Assembly (NCBI GenBank): GCA_963576735.1
Contig: OY755170.1
Span: 23,792,875-23,856,874, forward strand
Length of the DNA stretch: 64,000 nt
Direction of reading: 5' to 3'
Source: Bedellia somnulentella
Taxonomy: Eukaryota; Arthropoda; Insecta; Lepidoptera; Bedelliidae
The notes under the pieces were generated by a model that made no database searches, had not been told where the DNA came from, and saw nothing but the letters and a program-made list of their open reading frames with translations. A program made the position numbers and the translations under genes. Below, one piece after another: positions 46,666-59,305 of the stretch. Each line of letters starts with the position of its first letter. Positions within the stretch are counted from its first letter, which is position 1.

Positions 46666-46736
46666 CCTTGTTCGATGCCTTTGAAGAGTAATTCTGGTTG
46701 AAGATAGAAATAAGAGTGGTCTGTTAGCACGACAAC
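46666..46736 (+). other. Candidate non-coding exon
   Basis: 71 bases between TGTCTATTTCAG and GTAAGTAT, both good splice signals. There is no long frame inside. It could be a 5' UTR exon of a plus-strand transcript, but nothing downstream is tied to it. Confidence 0.2.
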
Positions 46737-47154
46737 GTAAGTATACCTGTGACTTACAAAAAATATGACATCTTATTAAAAACATATTATTACCTTTAAG
46801 ACTTAAGTAAAACTTTATGGTAAATTATAGTATTAAATATTTTTGTGCGTGCTTCAATATGATATAATAGACATATCCATAAAGGTAAATGATGTGAGCT
46901 TATTAGCAAAGTAAAAATATTACTGAAGACAAACTTTGTTGAAGTTATGTTTGTCAAAGCAAAATAGAATTTACTTACATTATTTTACAATATTAATTTA
47001 AGAAACTATATTGATCACAGATATTTTTTTCTAGTAGTAAATGATCGAGTTACAGCGGGTCATTTCTTAACGCTATTTGAGTAAAATAAAGTCGATAATG
47101 AAACATTTTGATGAACTTTTCTTTCTCATATCAAGCTTTCCGCTCCAATGTCAA

Positions 47155-47350
47155 AACATACATACATATACTCAGCTTTGGAATGAGAAATTCCTCAGCC
47201 ACTTTTGGAAGTTGATTGGGGAAAAGATGGTAATAATAAATGTTTTTGGTGACGGGTCTCCAACCACATCGCCCAAAAAACACTTAAAAAGCCTCTATAC
47301 CCTTAGTTGCCTCTTACGATCACCCACGGGTAGAAATGGGGTAGTGTTAA
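47155..47350 (-). repeat. Family B repeat
   Basis: CATACATACATATACTCAGC to CACCCACGGGTAGAAATGGG; a small gap near the tail. Confidence 0.8.
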
Positions 47351-47929
47351 TGTCAAAGCAGTCATCCCCAAATGACTTTTATAAATCAACTATTTGTTAA
47401 AAAGCTGTTACTAATGTATACAGAGATGAGGGTGGCATGCTAGAGTATATGAAACCAATTCGAGTTTAGTACTATTTAACTGTTTGTGTATTTTTAAATA
47501 AAAGTATTTGGTATTTTTTATGTGAATGTTATTTATTTATAAGTTTCCGTTAATATTACATATACTGTGATAAATTTAGAAATAATGCTACTATGATATG
47601 TTATAAATACTAAATAATTAAAGCATTTAAGACTTAAAATAAATAGGTAAGTAGCCTTTTTATACGGCTAAATTATGGTGTGCGTTCTTTAAATATAATT
47701 CTAATTCTTCATAAAAAGGGAAAGGAAAAGTAGATTTAAGGTTTTAATTTAAATAATACTTGACTTATCTGTCGTCATATCATTCAAGAAACTTTTATGA
47801 CAATAGAAATTAAAACAATGACCAACAGAAAACTGACCAAAAAATTAATTGCTTTGTACATGATCAAACTTATCTGTGATAAAAGCGTTATCATATAAAG
47901 TGGCGATACGCTTTGTGAGAAGACATGTC
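47351..47929. other. AT-rich stretch, nothing recognised
   Basis: No frame or repeat is supported. Confidence 0.4.
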
Positions 47930-48238
47930 ACATGACTAAGCACAAATCATCCATGTGGGTTTCTGATGATGATTTCCCTCACGGTTACCTTGATTAATTA
48001 ACCACAGCCCCCGTAGAATGAGGCGTATGAGAGCGAATATGTCATGTGAGAAGTAAAATACTGACAGATTTTGTATGAGCAATCTGTCGGTTTCTCACTT
48101 CTCATGTGCTCACACGCCTTATGCTACTAGTGCAGGATAAGACTTAAAAAAAACATGTGCCTATAGCCAGGATTCAAACTCACGCGTCTTGCAGTCGAAC
48201 CGGTGGTCTTCCCATTAAACTATCAAGGTATCAATTTC
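47930..48238 (-). repeat. Related tRNA-headed SINE, split by a MITE
   Basis: Reversed, it begins with A box-like TAGTTTAATGG and B box-like GTTTGAATCCTGGC, then the CATGTGGGTTTCT-type body. A 115-bp foldback element sits in the middle. Confidence 0.7.
48013..48127. mobile_element. Small foldback MITE
   Basis: 115 bases with long imperfect inverted ends: left GTAGAATGAGGCGTATGAG, right CTCACACGCCTTATGCTAC. Inside are the mirrored blocks CTGACAGATT...AATCTGTCGG. No coding capacity. Inserted into a SINE. Confidence 0.75.
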
Positions 48239-48514
48239 TTATCTTGGAGTTTGGGTTAAAATATAACTATTAATATGTTACTGTTGATTAATGTATTAAG
48301 GTGAATACTCTGGTAAGCTAGAAACCTATCACCAAAGATATTTTATTTGACCATCTTTGTCTCTCAACTTTATAAGGAGCTAAGAAATTGTTTATTTTAG
48401 AATTCTCCACCTCCCTGATTTTCACAACACGTAAAGGTATTTGTCATTTAGACTAACTTACATTTAATGTAAGTCTGACTGTAAAAGGTTGTTAATGTCA
48501 TATTACATCAATGA

Positions 48515-48582
48515 AGGTTGAGGGCAAAATCTTACAAAGTGGCGATCGATAGTCTCTGTCTACCTCAATGGGAACTAATGAC
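48515..48582 (+). pseudogene. Very short RTE LINE 3' end
   Basis: Only the CAAAGTGGCGATCGATAGTC block and the following CAATGGGAACTAATG remain. Confidence 0.55.
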
Positions 48583-49194
48583 AAGAACAACAACAATATT
48601 TTTATAGTAATGTTTTGTTTTAATATTCTTGGTTTACGACTTTTAAGACCCCTTTTATTTATTTTACGATGAATTAAAATGAAAACCTTGGGGGTAGCCT
48701 GGGTGTAGGAAAGTGTTGATTGGAAGGACCGACCTATCCCAGCAGAAAATTAGTGTTTGAGAATGTATACTCCACAAAGAGGTATATTTTCCAAAATTTT
48801 TTTGTTGCATAACCCAGAATAGATTAATACATAAGTAGTATTAAATTAACTGTGAAATGACTGTCATGTATTAATTTTACAACATGTACTTTACTTTGAG
48901 GTAATGCATAATTGTGTACACCTACTTGCATTTATTAAAACCTCTAAAACCTAATCAAAAACCTGATAACATTTTTTGTGCGCACCAAAATGACTTCATT
49001 AATAATAAAAAATATATGTCACTCAATTGAGACCCGACAACATATTATACACAAATTGTGCCGTACGTCAAACGTGTACAATGATAAAATGACAACTTCA
49101 CTTTTATTTAAATACGATGAACATAACAAACAAACGGACAGAGCATTACAATATAATAAACTTCTCGGCGAAGAAAAATAAAAGTAGAGTGGAG

Positions 49195-49365
49195 AATTTT
49201 CTGTTCGAACGAGGCAGAAAAAAATATGTACCGAAGGGCGCTCAGGCCCCTGGCAGTCGAGGCAGGCCCCGCCCAGGCGACCAGCCTGCAGCCACGCCCG
49301 CCCGGGTGGGGAGGACCAGCCTTCGCCTGCCAGTAACGAGCGGCATTCGCGGATCGCGTACGTAC
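49195..49365. other. GC-rich island of unknown function
   Basis: A sharply GC-rich block in AT-rich surroundings, with many CpG and GCCC runs (CAGGCCCCGCCCAGGCGACC). The plus frame is open through 49434 and can be read as a basic Pro/Arg/Gly-rich peptide; the minus frame is also open to 49368. It may be a promoter-proximal first exon or a CpG-rich regulatory block. A possible 25-base micro-exon with good borders (TTTTTCACAG | ... ATG | GTAAGA) lies downstream at 49629-49653. Confidence 0.35.
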
Positions 49366-49659
49366 CAAATATTACTTACACTGAAAAAATATTCAACCTT
49401 CTTCACAAATACTTTTTACTCAACTCAAAATTAGAAGCAACCGTCCGAATAAAACGACGATACAACCGAGTTCCAAAATTAAATATAACATTCTATCAGT
49501 GTCAGTGTGTGTGAGTGTGTCAGTGTGTGCAGAATGTAGGTATGTATACGATGGTCGGTGGTGTGCGTTGCAGGCTATATGTTTCACATAAGTTTATTTT
49601 ATTTTTAAGTAATTGGGTTTTTTCACAGTTCCCCGCGGTACCGCTCTGTGATGGTAAGA

Positions 49660-50821
49660 CACTTAACTTTGTATTAAATAGTTATGGTCTGAAACAGTTT
49701 AAAAATCAAGGATATTTTCTTGTTTTGTAATTTCTTTATTACGGTAACAAAACTACGAATCCCCTATTATTTCAGTTTATTTGCATTACTTTTTTTCCGT
49801 ATATAATTTATCTACCTATTCGTTATATCTTGCTTCATCACGAAACAATCAGAGGCTCCATTAAACAAGATGATTTAATTATTAGTTAAATAAAGAAATA
49901 CATTTTCTGCCTTTGTATTCTCATTAAATTAATTCAAATCTTAAAAAATAAATCATATATCTAACATTTGTTGAAAAAGTTCTAACGGCAACTAATTTAA
50001 TATTTTATATATTAAAATAAATAATCAATTAATCAAAATAAATAATTCTAAAGTTGCTTTCGATTGAATTAATTGTTTATTTTATAATTTTTAATTATTT
50101 TTTTAATTTTATAAATTTGTGAATTACAATTTAACGTAAAAATAAAGTATAGTGTCGGTCCCTGCCTAAGTAAGAAAAAAAATATTGGGTCAACGTTTCA
50201 CTTGGAATCACGGCGGAAATTAAAAAATATAAAACAATTAACACTACATGTAAAAATACTTTCTATGAACTAAAGGACCTTTATAAGGGGTTTTATGATA
50301 AGATAAATTTCATATTTTATTAGCTAAGGTATTATTATTAAAATATTAAGCCATTTTTTTCATATTTATATTCATGAACCAGATTGACTACATCAACATT
50401 TGTTGCCCTTCTTAAAGTTTAATTAATTTTTAATTTATATCTGTTATCACTTCTCACGTAACACAGATAACCTTTGTTAAATTTGAAAATCTTAGTACTT
50501 GTAAATTATAATCGTCGTTCATAATGCAATACCGACCAAAGGGCCCCTTTTCCCTTTAACCGTCTATTTAGTTGATTAAACTAATTGGTAACCTAAATCA
50601 AAGAACAGTAAGAATTATTTTACTATACAATCTTAAAAAAATTTAATTAAAAAAATTTTCATCTAAAATACATTAAGATATGATGCTCACTAGCATTCAA
50701 AAATCAAACCAATATTTGCTAAATATATATGCATACAAATATGGGTTTTATTTGCTAAAATAGAATTAAAAAAAAACATATTAAAAGCACTTCTTTTTCT
50801 CGTAAGACCGTGCTAAAATAC
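49660..50821. other. AT-rich stretch, nothing recognised
   Basis: Long A/T runs; a possible intron if the GC-rich island at 49.2 kb starts a gene. Confidence 0.4.
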
Positions 50822-50932
50822 CTTCCAAAAATAACTTCCAAAAGTGGCTTAGGAGTTTCTCATTCCAAATCTCTGGCTACCCCGTTAAGGGATTTATAGC
50901 CGTGAGTATATGTATGTATGTATGTATGCGTG
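50822..50932 (+). repeat. Family B repeat, 3' half
   Basis: AACTTCCAAAAGTGGCTTAG to GTGAGTATATGTATGTATG. Confidence 0.82.
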
Positions 50933-51104
50933 CTAAAATAAAATAAAATTTACCATTGTAGGTTAAGATAAGAACTATAGAAACTCTACCTATGAATTTT
51001 TGGTTAGAAACCCATCACTAACCACCATAGTTTTTCACTAATCAGTCCCTTCTGAAGCAGCTGAAATTTTGCTAAGTCTCGAGGCCGGACTACCTCGAAT
51101 AAAA

Positions 51105-51200
51105 TACATACATGCATATTCTCACGCCGTTAGTTCCCATTGGGGTAGGCAAAGACTATCGATCGCCATTTGGTACGATCCTGGCAAACCTCGAATAAAA
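51105..51200 (-). pseudogene. Short RTE LINE 3' end
   Basis: TCTCACGCCGTTAGTTCCCA through GATCCTGGCAAACCTCGAAT. ACCTCGAATAAAA before (51091-51103) and after (51188-51200) suggests a target-site duplication. Confidence 0.7.
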
Positions 51201-51217
51201 ATAACATTATAATATAC

Positions 51218-51326
51218 GTATACGCTGTAAATCCGCAAAAGGGGTAGGCGAAGCTTCAGAATTTGCAATTACAAGACATCACTTATGTAAAATGGGTATG
51301 TACTATTCTAAACCGACGGTACATAG
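51218..51326 (-). repeat. Family B repeat with internal deletion
   Basis: TATACGCTGTAAATCCGCAA to AAACCGACGGTACATAG; the middle is missing. Confidence 0.65.
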
Positions 51327-51513
51327 ACAACGAGTACTGTCAATAACCTTTTAAAGAAAATTACAATCGTACATTCCATTACGTACCGAAAAGTCATTAT
51401 AAAAAGTTATAAGTTCTCTCATTATTTACATGAAAAAAAATTGAAATTGAACATTGTCATCTAACATGAGCAAAAACTAAAATGAACAATATAATTATAG
51501 TAACCATATATCA

Positions 51514-51886
51514 GCAACCGTGATAGCCCAGTGGGTAGAACACTCGGTTATCGTGCAAACGACTAGTGTTCAAAACCTGGGTCGGGCCTACACCAATTTG
51601 TCTTTTCTAAAGCCATATGTGTGGTTAATTTATCATGGTTGTTAACGGTGAGGGAAAACATCGTGAGGAAACCCACATGGCTGAGTTGTACTTAGTCATG
51701 TGACAGTGTATTCGTACAAAACGGCGATAGGCCTGCCCCCTATCACGTGAGTACACTGTCCATGCAAAACGTGGGTACTCTGAACACCAGGTGACAAAGT
51801 CACGTGATGTTCAGAAGTATTAGTACCTCTGCCAACCCCTTCGGGGATATTCGGCGTGAACGTTTATGTTATGTTATGTATTATGT
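51514..51886 (+). repeat. SINE-T, full-length with a 13-bp target-site duplication
   Basis: 373 bases flanked on both sides by TAACCATATATCA (51501-51513 and 51887-51899). This fixes the element ends: GCAACCGTGATAGCCC at the 5' end and GTTATGTATTATGT at the 3' end. Confidence 0.95.
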
Positions 51887-51961
51887 TAACCATATATCAC
51901 TAAAGCCTTCATTCTTAATCTAATTTATGCACTCAAACTATTAGTTATATCATCAAACGTA

Positions 51962-52160
51962 GCTCCAGAGCTGGAGACTCCTCAGCCACATTTAGAAGTT
52001 AATAGGAGACAAGATGGTAGAAATAAAGTTTCTTTGGTGATGGGTTTCCAGCCGCATTGCCAAAAAACCACTTAAAAAGCCTCATACCCTTAGTTGCCTC
52101 TTACGACACCCGTGGGTAGAAAGGGGTAGTGACTATCTAAGCCGGCACTGCACGGCACAT
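51962..52160 (-). repeat. Family B repeat
   Basis: CTCCAGAGCTGGAGACTCCT to AGCCGGCACTGCACGGCAC; lacks the tail. Confidence 0.82.
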
Positions 52161-55100
52161 TCAGAAACCTAAAAGAATAGAGATCATTAAATGGTGATTC
52201 ATTTAAAATTAATTTACTTGTACAAATGTCTGAGTAGCAATGAAGACATGACTGTCTGTGCCAGCATTACTTTGATGAAATATTTTTTCAGCGCCTTTGC
52301 ACTCGGAAAACAAGTAAAAGGATTATACCTACAAAGGGCACTGGCACCTGATGCATGATATTTTCACACCCAAATGTCAAATAAGTGTGACATAGCCGTT
52401 ATTTCTTAATATTGACTTAAACTTAAGTTATGGCTTCTCTTCCTTTAGCAAAAGGCGTGTGAAAGCTATTCTACTTTTATTACTTGTTTTTTGGCGAAAA
52501 ACTTATACGTTCTGTAAAAATTCACTAACAGAGAGGCGTCAAGGGAAATTAAAATAATTGGAGCTTCAATTCGTATTAACTTCAAGTTTATTAATGCATA
52601 GTGCATTAAATTTTGTATATTTCTTGGGTTCATGACATGACTTATTGCAAGTAGGTAACTACTGCTGAAAATAGACATATTTTATTATGATATATATACT
52701 ATTTACATTATAATAGACTACGAGTATTTGACCATTTGTCATTACTTTCTTGCTATTAAAATCATTAAATAATTACAACTACTCATTTATTTCTATTATT
52801 CTCTATAAAATGAAGGATTTATTGGAAAGGAAGTATTGATAAAGGTTTTATGTCTGAATAACTAGATAAGACTATATTATAAACATCTATGAATAGTTAC
52901 TTATAGGTGCACTACCATAAATGTTTAAGGGTATTCAGCGGCAAAAACCATGATAATATATGTTAAAAACGTTTCTGGACTATTCATCACGAAAAGTGGA
53001 CTCTAAAATCTGAAATAAAATAACTTGAAAGTCCATTTATTAGTAACTTTGTATATTAATAATATTAACAAAAACCTCAATCAAATGTTGAATAGTTCAA
53101 TTAGCAGTCATCGTTAACGCTAAACACAACAGTTAAAATATCTTCCTGAAAGTAGTTTGACAATCTTGGTTGACAACAGTATTTATATAATTTACTTTAA
53201 TAACGATTGAAACACGCATTTCAATCCAATTAATTATAAACGCACCTTGTCGTGTAATGTTATTAATTAATCAATTTTAAATGTTTCATAATGTAATGTA
53301 AAGATTTACACACACGCACATGAAGTTATTATTCGCAACCACACAGAGTTAATCAATAAGACGCAATGAATACTTATAAGTCATATAAGTTCTCAGAAAA
53401 TTTATTGCCTTTGGTAAACTACCATTCTCAATAAACCGATTAATGACAACTGAGCAAACACATTTTCCTACGCAGGAAAATAATTATATTACGATGACAA
53501 TCTTTATTTTTAAGTTTATCGATTAATAATATTTCTATGGTAGTGTGCAGTCATGCCGCTAGATGGCGTAAGATGGCTTCAAGTCGGAATATTCTTCTTC
53601 CATCGGGCTGCAATATTACGTCTCCGATGATTTATTATGGTACCAATTGTAAGGGCGAACATAGTTCAGTCGTGATTTTTCATTCACTTAGGCAAAGTAC
53701 TGAGTGCATGGTTTACTAATTATCATTGTATTTCGTACAGGAACAGGGCGGGGATCTTTATTGCTTTTATTACGTATACGGGCGGTTTAATTTAATTAGG
53801 AGTGGACCCTTCTAACAATTTTTTCGTAGTTACATTCTATATACTGTCTAATACCCAATCTAATTTAACATATAATTTCTTCATTGCGGTTAATAGTATG
53901 TTTTCGTATTATTGACGTACATTAGTAACGTAAACGTAGACACGCAATCAAATCATGTTTTATTGATGCTGTCTTTTTGAACTATTGCTATGTACTAAAC
54001 TTCATGAAAAATTCTGTAAAACATTACAGTGATACTATCATAGACATAAACATTGAACGGGAAACAGATAACATAGCGCTCTACGAATCATTTAATTTAT
54101 ATATCTATGCCGACAGTTTGAAGACTCACTGCAGTGACAGCTCAACAGTAAACATTGTAAAAAACGATCTAAATAGCATAAATTTCAACGCAACACCAAC
54201 GGACACATGTAGACTTTTATAAGCGCCAATAAAAGTAGGCTATTAAATAACGTTTGTTTTTTTGGGAAAATTTATGCACGGGAAATAGCTTACTACATTT
54301 TAACGATTTCGAACGCGCCGCCATTGCTGTTAAGTTGGAAAATAATTCGATATTGGTGGAAGTTTCGACACAGAAATTACAATTTATCACTTTCGAATAT
54401 TTTTTTACTTTTGGTTCAGTATTTATCGATTTGTTGCGGCCGGTGTCTTATATAAGATTCTTTTGATTGTTTCAATATGTATTTTACTAGACATGGATGA
54501 GCTGAATTTGGCTAAATAACGATAAAACACATCAGACCACTGATCCAGTAACTGAATTTGCTGTTGTGACTAAGAAAGATATAATTGTTTCAATGGTTAT
54601 AATATTTTCAAATGGACCTATTGCAATATTTGATATACATTAAATTTTATAAATAACATCGCAGGCACATGTGGAAACATTAAATCTTCTATTGAGATTA
54701 ATTAGGGGATATATTGCAAATGATATGATAAGATAATGTTTCATCATTACGAGCATACAGAACCAGCCACGCATAACAGGGTTATATGCATATTTTATAT
54801 ACAATCATATGATTAAAAACGCAAGACAAACATTTATCTTTTGCTACTACTATAGTTTTAACCGCTACCATTCAATACCATTATATTGACAAAACTTTTA
54901 AAAGAAAAAAATATTTTGCTTTGCACAAAAGACAAAATAATTGTTCTTCATCATAAAATATAAGTCTTGTTCCCCCATGCACTCATTTGGCAAACCTTAA
55001 TTGTTAAACTAAAAAACTTATATATAAGCTTGAATAGTTATAACTATGAAACAATGAAGTCTGATATAAACTAAAAATAATAATATTGGATACAGAAATG

Positions 55101-55600
55101 ACAAACTGACAGTTAATTTAATTATTCTTACGCTTTGTAATCATTCTTCGTGGGCAAGATTCTGGAACATTAGTCCGCTTCTATGAACTTTAACCAAAAG
55201 GCACATGGAAGTGTTATTAGGTCCTAGCGCTACCTTTTGAGTAAGACATTACATAAATATTAAACAAAACATCACCCAATAAGAAAAAATCCTTACAAAG
55301 TCATGCCATCGAACTAAAAGTCATAATTAACTTTTAGTTTGCTGACAGTTGAAAGTATTAAGACTTGTAACCGGTTACATACACACCCTTTCATTGATAA
55401 TGTACTGTTATTTAATATTTCTTCGAGGACATATATTTTGTACACGATATGTTCTCTATATAGTGCACACATCAGCTGTGACAAAGTATCATCAACTATT
55501 AACTGCATGCAAAATTGAGGTTGAAAATGTGTGTATCTTTTGTACATATGTCTTAGTATGGCTACATCCCTTTCTTAAACAATAATATAAATCATATTTG
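52161..55600. other. Long gene-poor stretch
   Basis: AT-rich, free of the repeat families found elsewhere. Short frames at 53977-54222 and 54254-54466 have no motif and start at non-ATG codons. Confidence 0.4.
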
Positions 55601-55810
55601 CCGTGTACCCACTGGTGTCGTAACAGGCGACTAAGAGTATGGGGCCTTTTAAGTAGTTTTTGGGTGATGCTGTTGGAGTCCCATCACCAACGATACTTTA
55701 TTTCTACCATCTTGTACCCTATCAACTTCCAAATGTGGCCGAGGAGTTTCTGGCGCCGTCTGGCTACCCCCTTTCGGGATTTATGGTTGTGAGTATATGT
55801 ATGTATGTGT
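55601..55810 (+). repeat. Family B repeat
   Basis: TGTACCCACTGGTGTCGTAA to GTGAGTATATGTATGTATG. Confidence 0.83.
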
Positions 55811-56309
55811 AAAACATACTGTTAGTTGCAAGACAAGTTCATTATCCGCAGTGCATCTTTATTAATGGGAAATGAAACGAAATTATAAAAATAAAATAAC
55901 AGATATAACATTCTAATATGAATATATAATCGATTTTGCATAGTATTATTCGCAATGTACTATTTATATCGTGAACTATTACAATATATGTAACTTAATA
56001 TAATCGTAGAAATAAATGGAGTTAACTCACGGATAAAAATACCAAACAAAGTTTTTTGGAAGTCAAGTTACTAATTTAAAATTAAAATTAGTTAGTAAAA
56101 TACAGGATGGTTGTTGATTGTTCTCCTGAACGTCAGCCGACCAAGTTAGAAATCCTTTATATGATAATGGAAAGAAATGAGCTACAACTATTCTAAGCTG
56201 ACACTACACAACACTTTAATGCTATCGTGGATTTGAGATCGTAGCATTATTGAATTCACATTTTAATGAAGATATTTGACCATCATCAACATGATTAGAT
56301 GCTGTGTTC

Positions 56310-56478
56310 TGTCGGCTAACGGTATTGGGGCTTTTAAAGGATTTTTGGGCGATGCGGTTCGAAACCCATCACCACACCAACAACCTTTATTTTACCATCT
56401 TTTCCACACTTAACTTTAAAAGTAGCATTTGTAATTCCTTAGCTCCGGCTGCCTTCTAGGTATTTATAGTTTGATTAA
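56310..56478 (+). repeat. Family B repeat
   Basis: CGGCTAACGGTATTGGGGC to TTCTAGGTATTTATAG; the tail is lost. Confidence 0.78.
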
Positions 56479-56665
56479 TGCAGTAACAGTTTGCTTCTAA
56501 AGTGCAGCTTATATAGCATTTAACTTACCATCCAGAAGTCTCAGGTTTGATTCCCCGTCGGTATAACACATACAACTATTAAGGATAGGATGCTTAGGAC
56601 ATAGCATTCCTTGATTATCTGATATTTTGGTAGTTCCGTGATTGGGTAAGCACCTCATACCGCAA
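56478..56665 (+). repeat. Diverged tRNA-derived SINE
   Basis: GAAGTCTCAGGTTTGATTCC is a B box region like the 34312 copy's; the body is decayed (GGACATAGCATTCCTTGATT). Confidence 0.55.
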
Positions 56666-56954
56666 GTTTCGACTACTGTTGCTCTCTTCTTTTACTAAAT
56701 TAGCTGGTCTCTTTTTTCCTTGCTTCAGGTTCCGACAGAATAAGATAGGTATTGTATATTTTCAAAATCTAGTAACTTACACCAACGGCTGCGGAACAAC
56801 CTTCAATTACCAATAAATCGCCCAAATAAAACTATAAACCTTAGCATTCCAAATATCACCCTTTTACAAATCTAAAAATCAGGTTTGGAAAATCTACTCA
56901 AAAAATTACTTAGTGTTTTATAACTATTTTGTAAATTGAGTGGAAATAATGTTT

Positions 56955-57090
56955 AAATTGGAGGTTGACTCACCAGCCATCACCAACGCGATGGGACTTC
57001 ACTGCAGCCAATACCTCCAAGTCGACTCTTATATTCCGAACGGAAGGAATTGGGTTAGTGCTATTCTAAGTCGACACAATGCAACCATCT
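56955..57090 (-). repeat. Family B remnant
   Basis: ATTCTAAGTCGACACAATGC is the reversed head; internal parts are rearranged. Confidence 0.5.
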
Positions 57091-57811
57091 GTCTGCTTAT
57101 TACTTCATGTCAAAAGTATATTCCAATGGATAGCTTCAGAAGAAACATATGATATTACATTACGCCCAATGTCAGCATTGGATGAGGAATGATAGTATAA
57201 CACTACTCGTTCAAAAACCATTGCATGTCCTAAGGGTGCAAAACAACATGTCTTTCATATTTAGTAGTCTCTGTTCAAAAAATATAGTGTATTTTGTAAA
57301 AAGCACAAACCAAACGGTTGCGGTCAGAAGCATAGTGACGAGCGCTGACAAAAATAATACATGTTAAATTAGGCGCGACAATTACTGGCGTGTGACCGGG
57401 GAAGTCACGTGGTTTTTGGAACATTGTACGTTTTGTTTATATAGAAAAGGACCCCTTTTCAAACAAACTTATAAATAAAACGGATGGAAGTAAGTGAGGC
57501 AAAATTTTGGTATTCTTTTAGTAAGTTTTCAGTCTGAGATAGGTAGTTTTGTGCATTGACTAAATTATTTATGCTATTCTAGAATAATAAGGAAAATAAT
57601 GTTCTTATACTTCATAGTTCCCGAAATTAATAATTTTGTAAAATATTATTGGTATTAATATATAATATTTGAATTAAAAAACTTGACTGTGATATGAAAT
57701 CTTATGACTTATTTACAATTATTCTGTGACATGGTACTGTCCTTACTGTCCTTACTTACTTACGTACTTTCCATACATATTACCAACTGAATATTAACTT
57801 TCATGCATAAT

Positions 57812-57900
57812 ACTTACTCTTTTTAATTTTTCACACTTTGGGCGTCAGTCTTTTTGAAAACATTCCCTATTTGATCTAAATATGTTCTCCGTCGATGAAA
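57812..57900 (-). pseudogene. Degraded internal RTE LINE fragment
   Basis: TTTTGAAAACATTCCCTATT with TGATCTAAATATGTTCTCCG matches the segment around the QIESVLKKAG codons of the other copies. The tail is absent. Confidence 0.45.
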
Positions 57901-58044
57901 ATATTATTGTTCCCATAAGAAATATGCCCAATGCCTGGAGTAAAGTATGTATCGTATTTGACCACCCAAACGGACAGCAGAGGTACTATTTCGCACATAA
58001 AACAATAAATATGTAGTCTCTTGATGCGAGTCGTCATCATATGC

Positions 58045-58165
58045 CCATATATATCCTCACCGGGGACTCGAACCTATACTGAATAAGGTGTTTTGGCCGT
58101 AGACCACCACGGTGGCCTACTTCAGATTAGTCTACTACTATGACCGACGGCTTTACGTGACCTCC
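58045..58165 (-). repeat. tRNA-derived SINE fragment, minus strand
   Basis: CCGGGGACTCGAACCTATAC is a reversed B box region; ACCACCACGGTGGCC and ACCGACGGCTTTACGTG match the second SINE family. Confidence 0.5.
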
Positions 58166-59187
58166 ACGGAATTTGATATATTGAAAAATGGTGTGTATTT
58201 TATTGTATATTAGAAATCTATTATCATCATCAGGTCTTAATTTGCTCTCTAAAATGTTTTGATAATGAGAATGGGAGTTTTAATTAGTGTTTTATACTAC
58301 ACTATACTAAGAAATTAACATTGGTAGGGGACACATGCAAACAAAGAAATACTCTCTTAGCTCTCCTATCGCTTATCGATGGAAGATAACCATAAAACCA
58401 TAACAGTAATATTTAGTTTTCATGACCACTGCATCACGGAAGCTATTATATATTTAATACGCATTAGAAAATAAAACGATTATACTATCATTTGAAACAT
58501 TAAACTGTTCATATAAATAAGTAGGTTTATTTGCATAATTACAATTAATTTATGTGTAATGATATTCTAGCAGTGATTTTATTATACAAGTTTAACCAGA
58601 GCGGCTTCATCCATATTGAATTTAAAATGTGTTCAAGAGACTAAACACCATTCATTTTGAATTCAAGAGTGCTTAACAAAGACACTATTTAAAATAAAAC
58701 TAAAAATCTAACACAAATCTTAGGAATAGCACTCATAAGTTATTTATGACAAGAACAATTATAATGCAGAGTTGTCATTAATGATTTTAAATATGGCAAT
58801 ATATAGTACCTTTCTGTACCAACTCATAACCACGTTACGAGTCGCAAAAGACTGGAATTCGCGGCGAGACCATGTAAATAATAATATTATCGCTGGTGAT
58901 GTGTTTCACAGCACATCCCCAACACTATAAAGGCACGACAGCTAAGCGCTATTTTATCGTCACGATATCGGTTAGAATGAGATGACGGTATACGATACTA
59001 AGTAAGTGCATAAGAGATGGCTGCTTTATCCCGCTCGTACTAGCTATGCAGATGCTTTAGGCACCTTGTTGACGCACGCAGAAAAAGATGAGAATGTGCT
59101 ATTGGTATCCGACACCCTTCTTTTTCATTTCTTCATACAAACCAGAAAAGATGTATGACCTAGCATTTTATATATTCTCCTCGACCA

Positions 59188-59305
59188 TACTTACTTACTT
59201 ATACTCACGCCCGTTTTTCCCATTGGGTAGGCAGAGTATGATCCAGGCAGTTCTCTTGCTTCCGTTACATTCACCATTCTTCACATACATCCTTAAACCA
59301 TAGAG
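59188..59305 (-). pseudogene. Degraded RTE LINE 3' end
   Basis: CTTACTTATACTCACGCCCG with CATTGGGTAGGCAGAG and GATCCAGGCAGTTCTCTTGC. An internal deletion removes the GATCGATAG block. Confidence 0.6.
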
